From NCBI RefSeq assembly GCF_014596475.1, contig NZ_MECJ01000015.1, positions 248,001 to 312,000 on the forward strand: DNA of 64,000 bases. Reading direction: 5' to 3'. A program made the translations under genes and the position numbers. This document shows, piece after piece, positions 1-8,390 of the stretch. Numbering within the stretch: position 1 is the stretch's first letter; each line of letters starts with the position of its first letter. Below the pieces are notes generated by a model. The model made no database searches. It worked only from the letters and a program-made list of their open reading frames with translations, and was not told where the DNA came from. The stretch comes from Streptomyces sp. CBMA152. Lineage in GTDB: Bacteria > Actinomycetota > Actinomycetes > Streptomycetales > Streptomycetaceae.

Positions 1-975
1 TACACGACGGACGCGGACGCGCTGGCGTGGCTGGCCGCCCAGACCGAGCACGAGCTGCCGGTCATCATGCTGCGCCACCGCGAGCAGGCGAAGCTGCGCG
101 TCACCGTCGAGGGCCTGATCAAGACGGTCGCGGCGGACGGGCGCATCCACACCACCTTCAACCAGACGGTCGCGGCGACCGGCCGCCTGTCGTCGACCGA
201 CCCCAACCTCCAGAACATCCCGGTGCGTACGGACGAGGGCCGGGCCATCCGTCGCGGCTTCGTCGTCGGCGAGGGCTTCGAGTCGCTGCTGACCGCCGAC
301 TACAGCCAGATCGAGCTGCGCGTGATGGCCCACCTCTCGGAGGACGAGGGCCTGATCGAGGCCTTCGCCTCCGGCGAGGACCTGCACACGACGGTCGCGT
401 CCCAGGTCTTCGGCGTCGACAAGACCCACGTCGACCCGGAGATGCGCCGCAAGATCAAGGCGATGTCGTACGGACTGGCCTACGGGCTCTCGGCGTTCGG
501 CCTCTCCCAGCAGCTGAACATCGAGGCGGCCGAGGCACGCGGCTTGATGGACACGTTCTTCGAGCGCTTCGGCGGCGTGCGGGACTACCTCCAGCGCGTG
601 GTCGAGGAAGCCAGGGCCACGGGGTACACGGAGACGATGCTGGGTCGGCGCCGCTATCTGCCGGACCTCAACAGCGACAACCGCCAGCGGCGCGAGATGG
701 CCGAGCGGATGGCCCTCAACGCCCCGATCCAGGGCACGGCGGCGGACATCGTCAAGGTCGCCATGCTGAAGGTGGACAGCGCCCTGACCGAGGAGGGTCT
801 GAACTCCCGCATGCTGCTCCAGGTCCACGACGAAATCGTCCTGGAGATCGCGCCGGGGGAGCGCAAGAAGGTCGAGGCCCTGGTCCGCCGGGAGATGGCC
901 TCGGCGGTCGAACTCCGCGCTCCGCTGGATGTGTCGGTGGGCGCCGGCGCGGACTGGGAGTCCGCCGCGCACTGA
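1..975 (+). CDS. polA: DNA polymerase I, C-terminal polymerase domain (5' truncated by window)
   Basis: Family A DNA polymerase that fills excision-repair gaps and removes Okazaki primers. Only the last 324 residues are visible, in frame from base 1. Motif A is seen as DYSQIELRVMAH (about residues 100-111 of the fragment), the finger helix as RRKIKAMSYGLAYG, and motif C as LLQVHDEIVLE near the end. The TGRLSSTDPNLQNIPVRT stretch is also diagnostic of Pol I. The polymerase active site is therefore intact; the 5' nuclease and 3' exonuclease regions lie outside the window. A strong hairpin follows the stop codon. The protein works downstream of the Uvr excision proteins encoded further along. 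Confidence 0.98.
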   Translation, partial: YTTDADALAWLAAQTEHELPVIMLRHREQAKLRVTVEGLIKTVAADGRIHTTFNQTVAATGRLSSTDPNLQNIPVRTDEGRAIRRGFVVGEGFESLLTADYSQIELRVMAHLSEDEGLIEAFASGEDLHTTVASQVFGVDKTHVDPEMRRKIKAMSYGLAYGLSAFGLSQQLNIEAAEARGLMDTFFERFGGVRDYLQRVVEEARATGYTETMLGRRRYLPDLNSDNRQRREMAERMALNAPIQGTAADIVKVAMLKVDSALTEEGLNSRMLLQVHDEIVLEIAPGERKKVEALVRREMASAVELRAPLDVSVGAGADWESAAH

Positions 976-1015
976 CCGCACGGAACACTGGCCCGGGACA
1001 CCGGGCCCGGACCGA

Positions 1016-1046
1016 CTGCCCGCCGGGTGCCGCACCCGGCGGGCAG
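1016..1046 (+). terminator. Rho-independent-like hairpin after polA
   Basis: A perfect 14-bp stem (CTGCCCGCCGGGTG, 1016-1029, against 1033-1046) with a 3-nt loop lies 40 bp after the polA stop. There is no U-tract, as is usual in Streptomyces. It is the first part of the 312-bp gene-free stretch 976-1287. Confidence 0.8.
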
Positions 1047-1187
1047 ATTCACGTGTCATACCGACCTGTCATGTGGGCGCGCCATGTGGTCTGTCAGGCA
1101 GGGCAGCCCCGACGGGTACGGCGGGGCACTGATTGCGCCATACCTGGGCAACCCCGGGGTGACGAAGCGGTGAAAAGGTGAATAAGG

Positions 1188-1237
1188 CTCAGGAGGCAGT
1201 GTCGCGACACCCCGTGGGTGCCGTAGGGTCTCCTGAG
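1188..1237 (+). promoter_or_regulatory. Nested inverted repeats in the leader of the transglycosylase gene
   Basis: CTCAGGAG (1188-1195) pairs with CTCCTGAG (1230-1237). Inside this arch is a perfect 12-bp palindrome GTGTCGCGACAC (1199-1210). The element ends 50 bp before the start codon. It could be an operator for a dimeric repressor or a folded 5' UTR. I compared it by eye with the c-di-AMP (ydaO) riboswitch, which often precedes actinobacterial cell-wall hydrolases, but did not see that family's conserved segments. Function is unknown. Confidence 0.45.
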
Positions 1238-1287
1238 TCCTAGCGCTGGGGAGCGCGAACTGCTGACCACGGGGAGGGGCTCGACGT

Positions 1288-2976
1288 ATGGCACCGCAGA
1301 TAGGCCGACGACTGCGCAGGGGAGCGACCACGACCGCGGTGGCCGCGGCGGCGGTGGCAGCGCTCTCCGCCTCCCAGGGGCCGGGCGTTCTCACCAACGG
1401 CCCGGCGAGCGACCAGGCGGCGTCGGGCACCCCGACGCCCACTCCCAATGCCCCGGCCAGCGGTAACTCGCCGTACTACACGGACCTTCCGCCCCTCGTC
1501 TCCCCGAACCCGCCGGGCGCCCCGACCACCGCCTCGCCCATCACCGGCGCCGACTCGCAGGGCATACCCGCGACCGTCCTCGACGCCTACAAGAAGGCCG
1601 AGGCGGCGCTCGCCCGCGACAAGGCGTCCTGCCACCTGCCCTGGCAGATACTCGCGGCCATCGGCAAGGTCGAGTCGGGCCATGCGAACGGCGGCCGCGT
1701 CGACGCCAACGGCACCACGCTCACCCCGATCCTCGGCCCGGTCCTCAACGGCGTGGGCTTCGAGAACATCCCCGACACCGACGGCGGCCTCTACGACGGT
1801 GACAAGGTCCACGACCGCGCGGTCGGCCCCATGCAGTTCATCCCCTCCACCTGGGCGAGCTCCGGCCGCGACGGCAACGGCGACGGCGTCAAGGACCCCA
1901 ACAACGTCTACGACGCCTCCCTCGCGGCCGGGTACTACCTCTGCGGCAGCACCCGCGACCTCGCGCTCCAGAGCGACCTGGACAAGGCGGTGCTCAGCTA
2001 CAACCACTCGCAGGAATACCTGAGCACCGTCCTGTCGTGGTTCGACTACTACAAGCGCGGCACGCACGAGATCCCGAACGGCACGGGCACCCTGCCGGGC
2101 AGCCGCAGCGACACCCCGAGCCGTCGGCCCTCCGGCACCGGCCCGAGCCCGTCGACGACCCCGACTCCGACGCCGAAGCCCACCCCGTCGAAGCCCGGCC
2201 CGACGCCGAAGCCCACGGAGCCCTCGAAGCCCACTCCGGGCGACTCCGGCTCGCCCAAGCCGCTGCCGTCGAAGCAGGCGAGCACGTTCGAGGACGCGGG
2301 CACCGCGCCGCTGGCCGCCACCGCGGGCTCGCAGTTCGCCGGACAGGCCAAGGTCCGCGTCAAGGACCAGCTCGGCCTGCCGATGGCCAAGGCGGTCGTC
2401 CGCTTCCAGGTCATCGGTGCCACCGACGCCAAGTTCGCGGGCGGCGCCACGCAGGTCACCGTCACCACCGGCAACGACGGCCGGGCCACCGCCCCCGCCC
2501 TGCAGGCGGGCGAGCAGACCGGCACCTTCACGGTCCGGGCCACCGTGGTCGGCACCTCGCTGCCCGAGATCAAGTGGACCGCCACCGTCAACGCCCGCCA
2601 GGCCGACGCCCTGGCGCGCATCGACACCAAGGACCTGAAGGCCGCCCCCGGCACCGAGTTCGCCAACTACGTGGAGGTCAAGGCCACGTACAAGGGAGCG
2701 GTCGTCCCCGGCATCGCGGTGGCCGCCGCGATGATCGTGACCCCGGAGCCCACCGCCCCCGGCGCCACGCCCGCCGACCCGAAGGTCAACGACAAGGGCC
2801 CCTACTTCAAGGACGACAAGGGCAACCCGATCCGGACCCTCAAGGACCTGAAGACCGACGCCAACGGCGTGCTGAAGCTCCCCAAGGTCTACGCGGACGG
2901 TCAGACCGGTACCTTCGTGCTCCGTCTCACCACCCCGGGCGGCGCCACCCTCGACGTCAAGCTCACGGTGGCCTGA
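1288..2976 (+). CDS. Secreted lytic transglycosylase with Ig-like C-terminal domains
   Basis: Predicted exported peptidoglycan-cleaving enzyme (562 aa). An Arg-rich N-terminus and alanine-rich hydrophobic stretch (residues 1-30) form the signal or anchor. A low-complexity linker follows, then a transglycosylase (SLT-type) domain at about residues 95-260 with the likely catalytic Glu in GKVESGH and the family motif GPMQFIPSTW. A Pro/Thr/Lys-rich linker (about 270-330) leads to two beta-rich, invasin/Big-like domains (about 335-562) that probably bind wall or envelope. The start is supported by the GGGGAGGGG purine run just upstream. The gene stands alone between two strong terminators. The domain reading is secure, but the true substrate and growth stage of expression are not visible. 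Confidence 0.88.
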   Translation: MAPQIGRRLRRGATTTAVAAAAVAALSASQGPGVLTNGPASDQAASGTPTPTPNAPASGNSPYYTDLPPLVSPNPPGAPTTASPITGADSQGIPATVLDAYKKAEAALARDKASCHLPWQILAAIGKVESGHANGGRVDANGTTLTPILGPVLNGVGFENIPDTDGGLYDGDKVHDRAVGPMQFIPSTWASSGRDGNGDGVKDPNNVYDASLAAGYYLCGSTRDLALQSDLDKAVLSYNHSQEYLSTVLSWFDYYKRGTHEIPNGTGTLPGSRSDTPSRRPSGTGPSPSTTPTPTPKPTPSKPGPTPKPTEPSKPTPGDSGSPKPLPSKQASTFEDAGTAPLAATAGSQFAGQAKVRVKDQLGLPMAKAVVRFQVIGATDAKFAGGATQVTVTTGNDGRATAPALQAGEQTGTFTVRATVVGTSLPEIKWTATVNARQADALARIDTKDLKAAPGTEFANYVEVKATYKGAVVPGIAVAAAMIVTPEPTAPGATPADPKVNDKGPYFKDDKGNPIRTLKDLKTDANGVLKLPKVYADGQTGTFVLRLTTPGGATLDVKLTVA

Positions 2977-3012
2977 CCGCCCTCACCACGCGGAACCCGC
3001 CGCGTCTCTTCC

Positions 3013-3054
3013 AGGACCGCCCTCGCTGCCCCACCCGGCAGCGGGGGCGGTCCT
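3013..3054 (+). terminator. Strong terminator hairpin after the transglycosylase gene
   Basis: An 18-bp stem with a single G-U pair (left arm 3013-3030, right arm 3037-3054) and a 6-nt loop, 36 bp past the stop codon. It closes the transcription unit before the small-peptide gene. Confidence 0.85.
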
Positions 3055-3130
3055 GCGTGTTCTCATCTCACCTCCGCGTTGCTACGGTGCCCCAATCCTG
3101 ACGCCCCATCAGTTCTCCGGGAGGCCGAGC

Positions 3131-3286
3131 ATGCGCGCCCTCATCGCCGCGGCCATCGGGCTCGCCGCCGCCCTCGCCATCGTCCTGACCGTCTCGGCGA
3201 TCGGCGGGCCCGAGGGCACCACCTCGCCCAACCCGTTGCTCACCACCGTCCCCAGCGCACCCGGGGCGATCACGCCCGGGAAGTAG
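3131..3286 (+). CDS. 51-aa single-pass membrane peptide (SPW_0924-like)
   Basis: A short gene encoding one hydrophobic helix (about residues 3-25: ALIAAAIGLAAALAIVLTV) followed by a Gly/Pro/Thr/Ser-rich tail on the outside or inside of the membrane. A GGGAGG Shine-Dalgarno sits 7-12 nt before the ATG. The stop codon is 15 bp before the DUF3068 gene, so the two are probably co-transcribed. From memory it resembles the small streptomycete proteins named SPW_0924 family, whose role is unknown. A stable small subunit or regulator of the neighbouring membrane protein is an inference from position only. Confidence 0.7.
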   Translation: MRALIAAAIGLAAALAIVLTVSAIGGPEGTTSPNPLLTTVPSAPGAITPGK

Positions 3287-3301
3287 AGGAGAGCCGGCCG
3301 C

Positions 3302-4291
3302 ATGCGACGCAAAGCCAGCCTGATCCTGCTCGCCCTCGCCGTCTTCTTCGCGGCGCTCTCCCCGCTGCTGCGCTGGTACGCCTTCCCCCGGCTCGCCAAG
3401 GTCCCGCCGAGCCAGTACCAGGAGACGGTGCTCGAGGCGAAGAACGCCACTCTCATCGACTACCAGCACCTCACCTCCGTCACGGTGCCCAAGGTGACCA
3501 TCGTGCAGACCCTCAAGGGCAACGTCGCGGAGTCCCGGAAGATCGAGAAGACCGCGGGCAAGGACGTCGTCGTCTGGGACGCCCTGTCCTATGTCCTGGA
3601 CGACAAGGGCCAGTTCGTCTCCAAGATCCCCGAGCGCTACATCTTCGACGCCCACAGCCAGGCCCCGGTCCACGCCACCGGCGAGACGGTCGACGGCGAC
3701 CCGGTCAGGCGCGACGGCATCGAGTTCAAGTGGCCGTTCCTGACCGAGAAACGGGACTACGAGTACTTCGACGCCCAGACCCGCACCACCGCCCCCATCC
3801 ACTACATGGGCACCACCACGTTCCACGGGCTCAAGGTCTACTACTTCGAGCAGACCATCCCCTGGACCCAGGTCCCCTTCCCCAAGACCATGCCCCTCGG
3901 TGTCACCGCCGACGTGGTCAAGCAGACCGGCCTGACCCGGTGGTACAGCACCAAGCGGATGTTCTGGGTCGACCCCGTGACGGGCGGCCCGGTCAACGGC
4001 GAGGAGATCCACCAGGACGAACTCCACAACGCCACGGCCCTGTTCGGCAAGGACAAGATCACTGTGTTCTCCGGGCATGTGAAGATGCGCGAGGACTACG
4101 TGGACCACACGGTCGCTCTGATCAAGAAGAACCGCACCCTGGTCCTGCTGCTCACCTCCTATCTCCCATGGGGTTTCCTCGGACTCGGTACGGCACTGCT
4201 CGCCCTCTCCCTCTGGCTGGAGGCCCGCAGCCGCCGCCCGGCCGCCCCGGCCCCGGCGGCCGACACTGAGCCGACGCCGGTCGGCGTGTGA
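3302..4291 (+). CDS. DUF3068 (PorA-like) membrane protein
   Basis: 329-aa protein with an N-terminal membrane helix (about residues 3-22), a large extracytoplasmic domain, and a second helix near the C-terminus (about 282-305, LVLLLTSYLPWGFLGLGTAL) followed by a short basic/Pro-rich tail. This topology and the conserved core (YVDHT, WSTKRMFWVDPVTG-like segments) fit the DUF3068/porin PorA family of actinobacteria. No enzymatic function is established for the family. A GAGGAG ribosome site precedes the ATG. The stop codon lies within the first unit of a tandem repeat shared with the convergent helicase gene. Confidence 0.8.
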   Translation: MRRKASLILLALAVFFAALSPLLRWYAFPRLAKVPPSQYQETVLEAKNATLIDYQHLTSVTVPKVTIVQTLKGNVAESRKIEKTAGKDVVVWDALSYVLDDKGQFVSKIPERYIFDAHSQAPVHATGETVDGDPVRRDGIEFKWPFLTEKRDYEYFDAQTRTTAPIHYMGTTTFHGLKVYYFEQTIPWTQVPFPKTMPLGVTADVVKQTGLTRWYSTKRMFWVDPVTGGPVNGEEIHQDELHNATALFGKDKITVFSGHVKMREDYVDHTVALIKKNRTLVLLLTSYLPWGFLGLGTALLALSLWLEARSRRPAAPAPAADTEPTPVGV

Positions 4292-4401
4292 CCGGGACGG
4301 CCGGCGACCGGAGCGGTCGGTTACCAGTGCGGTCAGCTACCGGTGCGGTCCGTTACCCGTGCCGTCAGTGACCCGTGCCGTCAGTGACCGGGACGGTCAG
4401 C
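4290..4401. repeat. Seven tandem 16-bp repeats filling a convergent spacer
   Basis: Seven head-to-tail units of exactly 16 bp: 4290-4305, 4306-4321, 4322-4337, 4338-4353, 4354-4369, 4370-4385 and 4386-4401. Several units contain a small inverted repeat (GACCG-N3-CGGTC in units 2 and 7, with near matches elsewhere). The first unit overlaps the TGA of the DUF3068 gene and the last overlaps the stop codon of the convergent hrpB, so the array is the whole spacer. It may act as a two-way terminator or be an expanding minisatellite. Confidence 0.9.
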
Positions 4402-7105
4402 GTTTGAGGCGGGCGTTGGTGTGCCGGGTCGGCTCGGCCTTCGACGGGTCCTCCGGCCAGGGGTGCTTGGGGTAGCGCCCGCGCAGCTCGGCCCGGACCG
4501 CGCGGTACCCCTCCCGCCAGAAGTTCGCCAGGTCGGCGGTGACAGCGGCCGGCCGGCCCGCCGGGGAGAGCAGATGTATGAGCACCGGCACCCCGGCGAC
4601 CTTTGGTGTCCCCTCAAGCCCGAACATCTCCTGGAGCTTCACCGCGAGCACAGGCTGCGCACCGCCGTACTCCACCCTGATCCGCGACCCGCTGGGCACC
4701 TCTATGCGCTCCGGCGCCAGCTCGTCGAGCCGCGCCGCCTCCCCGCTCGCCCAGGGCAGCAGCCGGGCCAGCGCCTGCCCGGCGTCCAGCCGCCCCAGAT
4801 CCGCCCGGCGCCGGGCCCGCGACAGCTCGGGCTCCAGCCACTCCCCGGCCCGCGCGAGCAGCGCGGCGTCCGACACGTCCGGCCACGGCTCACCCAGCGT
4901 CCGGTGCACGAACGTCAGTCGCTCCCGCAGGCCCTCGGCCTCCCGCGACCAGCGCAGCAGCCCGACGCCCTCCTCTTCGAGCCCGTCCAGCAGTGCCCGC
5001 CGCACCAGCGCGGGGTCGGGCTCCTTCAACGGCCGTATCGCCAGCTCCACCGCGCCCAGTCGCTCCACCTGCCGGGCGACCACATCACCGTCCTCCCAGT
5101 GCACCTCCTCGCCCTCGGTCCGCAGTGGCCCGGCCGCCAGGCGTGCGATGTCCTCGTCGACCACCGCGGCGAGCCGCACCCGCGCCGACGCGGCCCGCAC
5201 CGGCCGATCCGCGACGGCCACCGCCAGCCACCCCGCGCTCCGCAGCCCCGACCCCTGGGACAACTCGGCACGAGTGCCGGACACCATCAGATGGGCACCC
5301 TCACCCCGAGCCCGCGCCACCCGCTCCGGAAACGCCAGCGCGGTGACCAGCCCGGCCACGGCGTCATCGGATCCGGGACCGTTGGCATGCGATCCGGGGC
5401 CGTTGGCATTCGACCCGGGACGGCTGGTGCCCGAGTCCGAACGACCCGCACTCGACCCCGGGCCACCGCCAGCTGCGCCCGGAGCGCCAGAATCCAGACC
5501 GGGCCCACCGCCTTCTGTCGCGGCACCACCCGTCGGCCCGGAAAGCGCCGACGTCAGCCGCCGCACCTCCTGGCGCCAACGAGCCGCGTACCCGTCGCCG
5601 CCCCGGCGGGCCGTGCGCCACGCCGCCGTCAGGTCGTCCCCGTACTCCCTCGGCGGTTCCTCGCTCAGCAGGGCCACCACCTCGGCGGCTCGCCGGGCGC
5701 CCACCTCGGCGGCTCCGTCGAGGAGCGCCCTGGCCAGTCGGGGGTGCACCCCGAGCCGGGCCATCCGTACGCCCCGGTCGGTGGCCCGGCCTGCCTCGTC
5801 CGCCGCGCCGATCGCGGTCAGTACGGAACGGGCCGCCGCCATCGCCCCGGCGGGCGGGGCGTCGAGCAGGGCCAGACCCTGCGCGGTCGGATCGCCCCAG
5901 CACGCCGCCCGGAGCGCGAAGGCCGTCAGGTCCGCGATCTTGATCTCCGGAGACGGGAAGCGCGGCCGCCGCGTGTCGTCGGCCGGGGCCCAGCAGCGGT
6001 ACACGGTGCCGAACGCCTCGCGTCCGGCGCGGCCCAGGCGCTGGGTCGCCCCCGCGTCCGACACCGAAACGGTCGCCAGCGAGCCGAGCCCCCGAGCGTG
6101 GTCGACGCGCGGCTCGCGCGCCAGCCCCGAGTCGACCACGATCCGGACCCCGGGCACGGTCAGGCTCGACTCCGCCACCGAGGTCGCCAGGACCACCCGA
6201 CGGCGCCCGTCACCGCCCCGCAGCACCGCGTCCTGGACCGCCGCCGGAGCTCTTCCGTGCAGTTGCAGGACCTCCGCGTCCACTCCGTCCAGCATTCCGG
6301 CCGTCCGGGCGATCTCGCCGGTCCCGGGCAGGAAGCAGAGCACATCCCCGTCGTGCGCCTCCAGGGCGAGCCGGACCGTCGCCGCCACATGGCGCAGCAG
6401 CTGCGGGTCCACCCAGGTGCCGTGCGCGGGACGGATCCCGGCGGGCGGCGGGGCGTAGTAGAACGCCGCCCCGTGGCCCTGGCCCGTGCTCCGCACCACC
6501 GGAGCGGGGCCCGTGCCGTCCAGCACGGTCAGCAGGTGCGACCAGGCATCCGCGTCACTGGTCGCGGATGCCGCGATCAGCTGGAGCTCAGGGCGCAGGG
6601 TGGCCCGCACGTCCACGAGGAACGCGATCGCGGTGTCCGCGTCGAGATGGCGCTCGTGGCATTCGTCGAGCAACACCACGTCCACACCGGCGAGTTCGGG
6701 GTCGCGTTGCAGTCGCTGGAGCAGGACACCCGTGGTCACCACCTCGACGAGCGTGCCGGGGCCGGTGCGCCGTTCGCCGCGCACCGAGAAGCCGACCGCG
6801 TCCCCTACCTCCTGGCCGAGCAGCCATGCCATCCGGCGCGCCGCCGCCCGCACGGCCATCCGCCGGGGCTCGGCCACCAGCACCCGCCGACGCGGCCCTA
6901 TCCCGGTCAGCCCGGCCAGTACCAGTGGCACCAGCGTGGTCTTGCCGGTGCCCGGGGGCGCGGACAGGACCGCCGTGCCGCGCTCGTCGAGTGCGCTCAG
7001 CAACTCGGGCACGGCATGGCGTACGGGAAGACGCTCGATCACGTCGGTTCGGATCACGTCCACAGTCTCGTACGTCCCGGCCCGGGCCCGTTTCCGGTTG
7101 TCCAC
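4397..7105 (-). CDS. hrpB: ATP-dependent helicase, HrpB type (DEAH family)
   Basis: 902-aa superfamily 2 helicase. The Walker A loop is PPGTGKTT (residues 50-57) and motif II is DECH (147-150), followed by motif III (SATSDAD), the second RecA domain (VLATSVAESSLTVPG, then QRLGRAGR), a ratchet-like helical region, and the C-terminal HrpB domain (PKHPWPEDP). HrpB proteins are RNA/DNA-dependent NTPases with unclear substrates. A Gly/Ser/Pro-rich insert (about residues 525-590) interrupts the helical region and is encoded partly by 21-bp repeats. The GTG at 7105 gives the longest form; another GTG at 7057 (giving MIRTDVIERLP) is a plausible alternative. It lies 97 bp downstream of the methyltransferase gene on the same strand. 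Confidence 0.9.
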   Translation of the reverse strand: MDNRKRARAGTYETVDVIRTDVIERLPVRHAVPELLSALDERGTAVLSAPPGTGKTTLVPLVLAGLTGIGPRRRVLVAEPRRMAVRAAARRMAWLLGQEVGDAVGFSVRGERRTGPGTLVEVVTTGVLLQRLQRDPELAGVDVVLLDECHERHLDADTAIAFLVDVRATLRPELQLIAASATSDADAWSHLLTVLDGTGPAPVVRSTGQGHGAAFYYAPPPAGIRPAHGTWVDPQLLRHVAATVRLALEAHDGDVLCFLPGTGEIARTAGMLDGVDAEVLQLHGRAPAAVQDAVLRGGDGRRRVVLATSVAESSLTVPGVRIVVDSGLAREPRVDHARGLGSLATVSVSDAGATQRLGRAGREAFGTVYRCWAPADDTRRPRFPSPEIKIADLTAFALRAACWGDPTAQGLALLDAPPAGAMAAARSVLTAIGAADEAGRATDRGVRMARLGVHPRLARALLDGAAEVGARRAAEVVALLSEEPPREYGDDLTAAWRTARRGGDGYAARWRQEVRRLTSALSGPTGGAATEGGGPGLDSGAPGAAGGGPGSSAGRSDSGTSRPGSNANGPGSHANGPGSDDAVAGLVTALAFPERVARARGEGAHLMVSGTRAELSQGSGLRSAGWLAVAVADRPVRAASARVRLAAVVDEDIARLAAGPLRTEGEEVHWEDGDVVARQVERLGAVELAIRPLKEPDPALVRRALLDGLEEEGVGLLRWSREAEGLRERLTFVHRTLGEPWPDVSDAALLARAGEWLEPELSRARRRADLGRLDAGQALARLLPWASGEAARLDELAPERIEVPSGSRIRVEYGGAQPVLAVKLQEMFGLEGTPKVAGVPVLIHLLSPAGRPAAVTADLANFWREGYRAVRAELRGRYPKHPWPEDPSKAEPTRHTNARLKR
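5370..5432. repeat. Three 21-bp repeats inside hrpB
   Basis: Units 5370-5390, 5391-5411 and 5412-5432; the first two differ at only two positions and the third is diverged. In the protein they give heptads of the form (N/H)ANGPGS. They expand a flexible linker without breaking the frame. Confidence 0.85.
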
Positions 7106-7202
7106 AGACCCGCCGGTTTGTATGACTAATGGTCGGACCTGGCTCAGGGGAGGGGGGTGACCGTGCCCCGAACCAGGCCGGGGCGACCGCGCGCCCCCAC
7201 CC

Positions 7203-8021
7203 TCAGTCCCGCTCGCACACGAAGATCGCCGTGCCAGGGATCAGATTGCCCCGCAGCGGGGACCAGCCGCCCCACTCCTGTGTGTTCCACGCGGGCCACT
7301 CGGGCTCGACCAGGTCGACCAGCCGGAAGCCCCCGGCCACCACGTCCCGGACCCGGTCGCCCAGCGTCCGGTGGTGCTCCACGTACACCGCGTGCCCGGT
7401 CTCGTCCTGCTCCACGTACGGCGTGCGGTCGAAGTAGGAGGCGGCCACGCTCAGGCCCTCCGGGCCCGGCTCGTCCGGGAACGCCCAGCGGATGGGGTGG
7501 GTGACGCTGAAGACCCAGCGCCCGCCCGGCCGCAGCACCCGGCGTACCTCCCGGAAGACCCGCACGGGGTCGGACACGAACGGGACCGCACCGTAGGCGG
7601 AGCAGGCGAGGTCGAAGGAGCCGTCGGCGAACGGCAGCGCCCCCGCGTCCGCCTCCACCAGCGGAACCGCTCCGCCGTCGATGCGCAGAGCGTGCTGGAG
7701 CTGGCGGTGCGAGAGGTCCAGGGCGACCGCGCGGGCGCCCTGTGCGGCCAGCCAGCGCGCGCACTGGGCCGCTCCGGCGCCGATCTCCAGGACGTCCAGT
7801 CCCTTAAGGGACTCCACAGGGCCCAGCAGCGCGGCCTCCGCCTCGTCCAGCCCCTCCGGGCCCCAGACGAACCGGTCGTCCCCCAGGAACGCTCCGTGAT
7901 CGGTCTGGTACTCGTCGGCGTTCCGGTCCCACCAGCCACGGCTCGCGCGGCTGCTCTCCGCGTCCCCGGCGTCACGCCGGGTCGCCTCGGGCTCGTATTC
8001 GGCCTCGTGCTCTTGGATCAT
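7203..8021 (-). CDS. Class I SAM-dependent methyltransferase
   Basis: About 272 aa with a Methyltransf_11-type core. The SAM-binding motif I is VLEIGAGAAQCARWLA, the acidic residue of motif II is in VALDLS, and motif III is FDLACSAYGAVPFV, followed by the VLRPGGRWVFSVTHPI strand typical of small-molecule methyltransferases. An acidic 40-residue N-terminal extension precedes a WWDRNADEYQ motif. The substrate cannot be told from sequence. I chose the ATG at 8021; an in-frame ATG at 8069 would add 16 residues, and neither has a clear ribosome site. Confidence 0.82.
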   Translation of the reverse strand: MIQEHEAEYEPEATRRDAGDAESSRASRGWWDRNADEYQTDHGAFLGDDRFVWGPEGLDEAEAALLGPVESLKGLDVLEIGAGAAQCARWLAAQGARAVALDLSHRQLQHALRIDGGAVPLVEADAGALPFADGSFDLACSAYGAVPFVSDPVRVFREVRRVLRPGGRWVFSVTHPIRWAFPDEPGPEGLSVAASYFDRTPYVEQDETGHAVYVEHHRTLGDRVRDVVAGGFRLVDLVEPEWPAWNTQEWGGWSPLRGNLIPGTAIFVCERD

Positions 8022-8166
8022 CGTGCCCGTCGTTGTAGTTTGCGCAGAGCGTGAACGCGGATGGTCCATCGCGTTCTGCAGGGGCCTGCTTGGGCCTACG
8101 TGGCCTCGGAGAACCTTAGTTGTGCCGGGAATGCGGGGATCCGCCCCGGGTGTGCGCCTTCGCGCA

Positions 8167-8195
8167 TTGACCCTGTCCGGCTGCCCCCGTATGCT
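8167..8195 (+). promoter_or_regulatory. Vegetative promoter of rpsA
   Basis: TTGACC (8167-8172), a 17-bp spacer and TATGCT (8190-8195): close to the HrdB consensus with ideal spacing. Transcription would begin near 8202, giving a leader of about 190 nt before rpsA. This is the main recognisable element in the 369-bp divergent spacer 8022-8390. I see no uORF or clear terminator in the leader. Confidence 0.75.
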
Positions 8196-8390
8196 ACAAG
8201 TTGCGCTGCGAGCCTGCGCACCTCAGACGTAGCAGGCGCGCTCCCACTGTTGTATGTCCCCTCGGTTTCGAGGCGCCCCCGGTCCGCCGGGTCGGGCGTT
8301 TCCTAGGCTGTCCGGCTTCTGCAGAGGCGATACGGGCTTTCGGCGTAGCAGTACCTACGACTTCATGTCCGTACCGGAGCCCTTTCCCAC

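Noticed and set aside
1048..1287. c-di-AMP (ydaO) riboswitch before the transglycosylase gene
   Set aside because: The conserved GCCGAAT and GGAGGAACC-like segments of that riboswitch were not found; only generic palindromes are present.
8127..8152. SigR promoter (GGAAT ...) upstream of rpsA
   Set aside because: The downstream GTT is missing at 18 bp; the HrdB-type promoter at 8167-8195 is far better.
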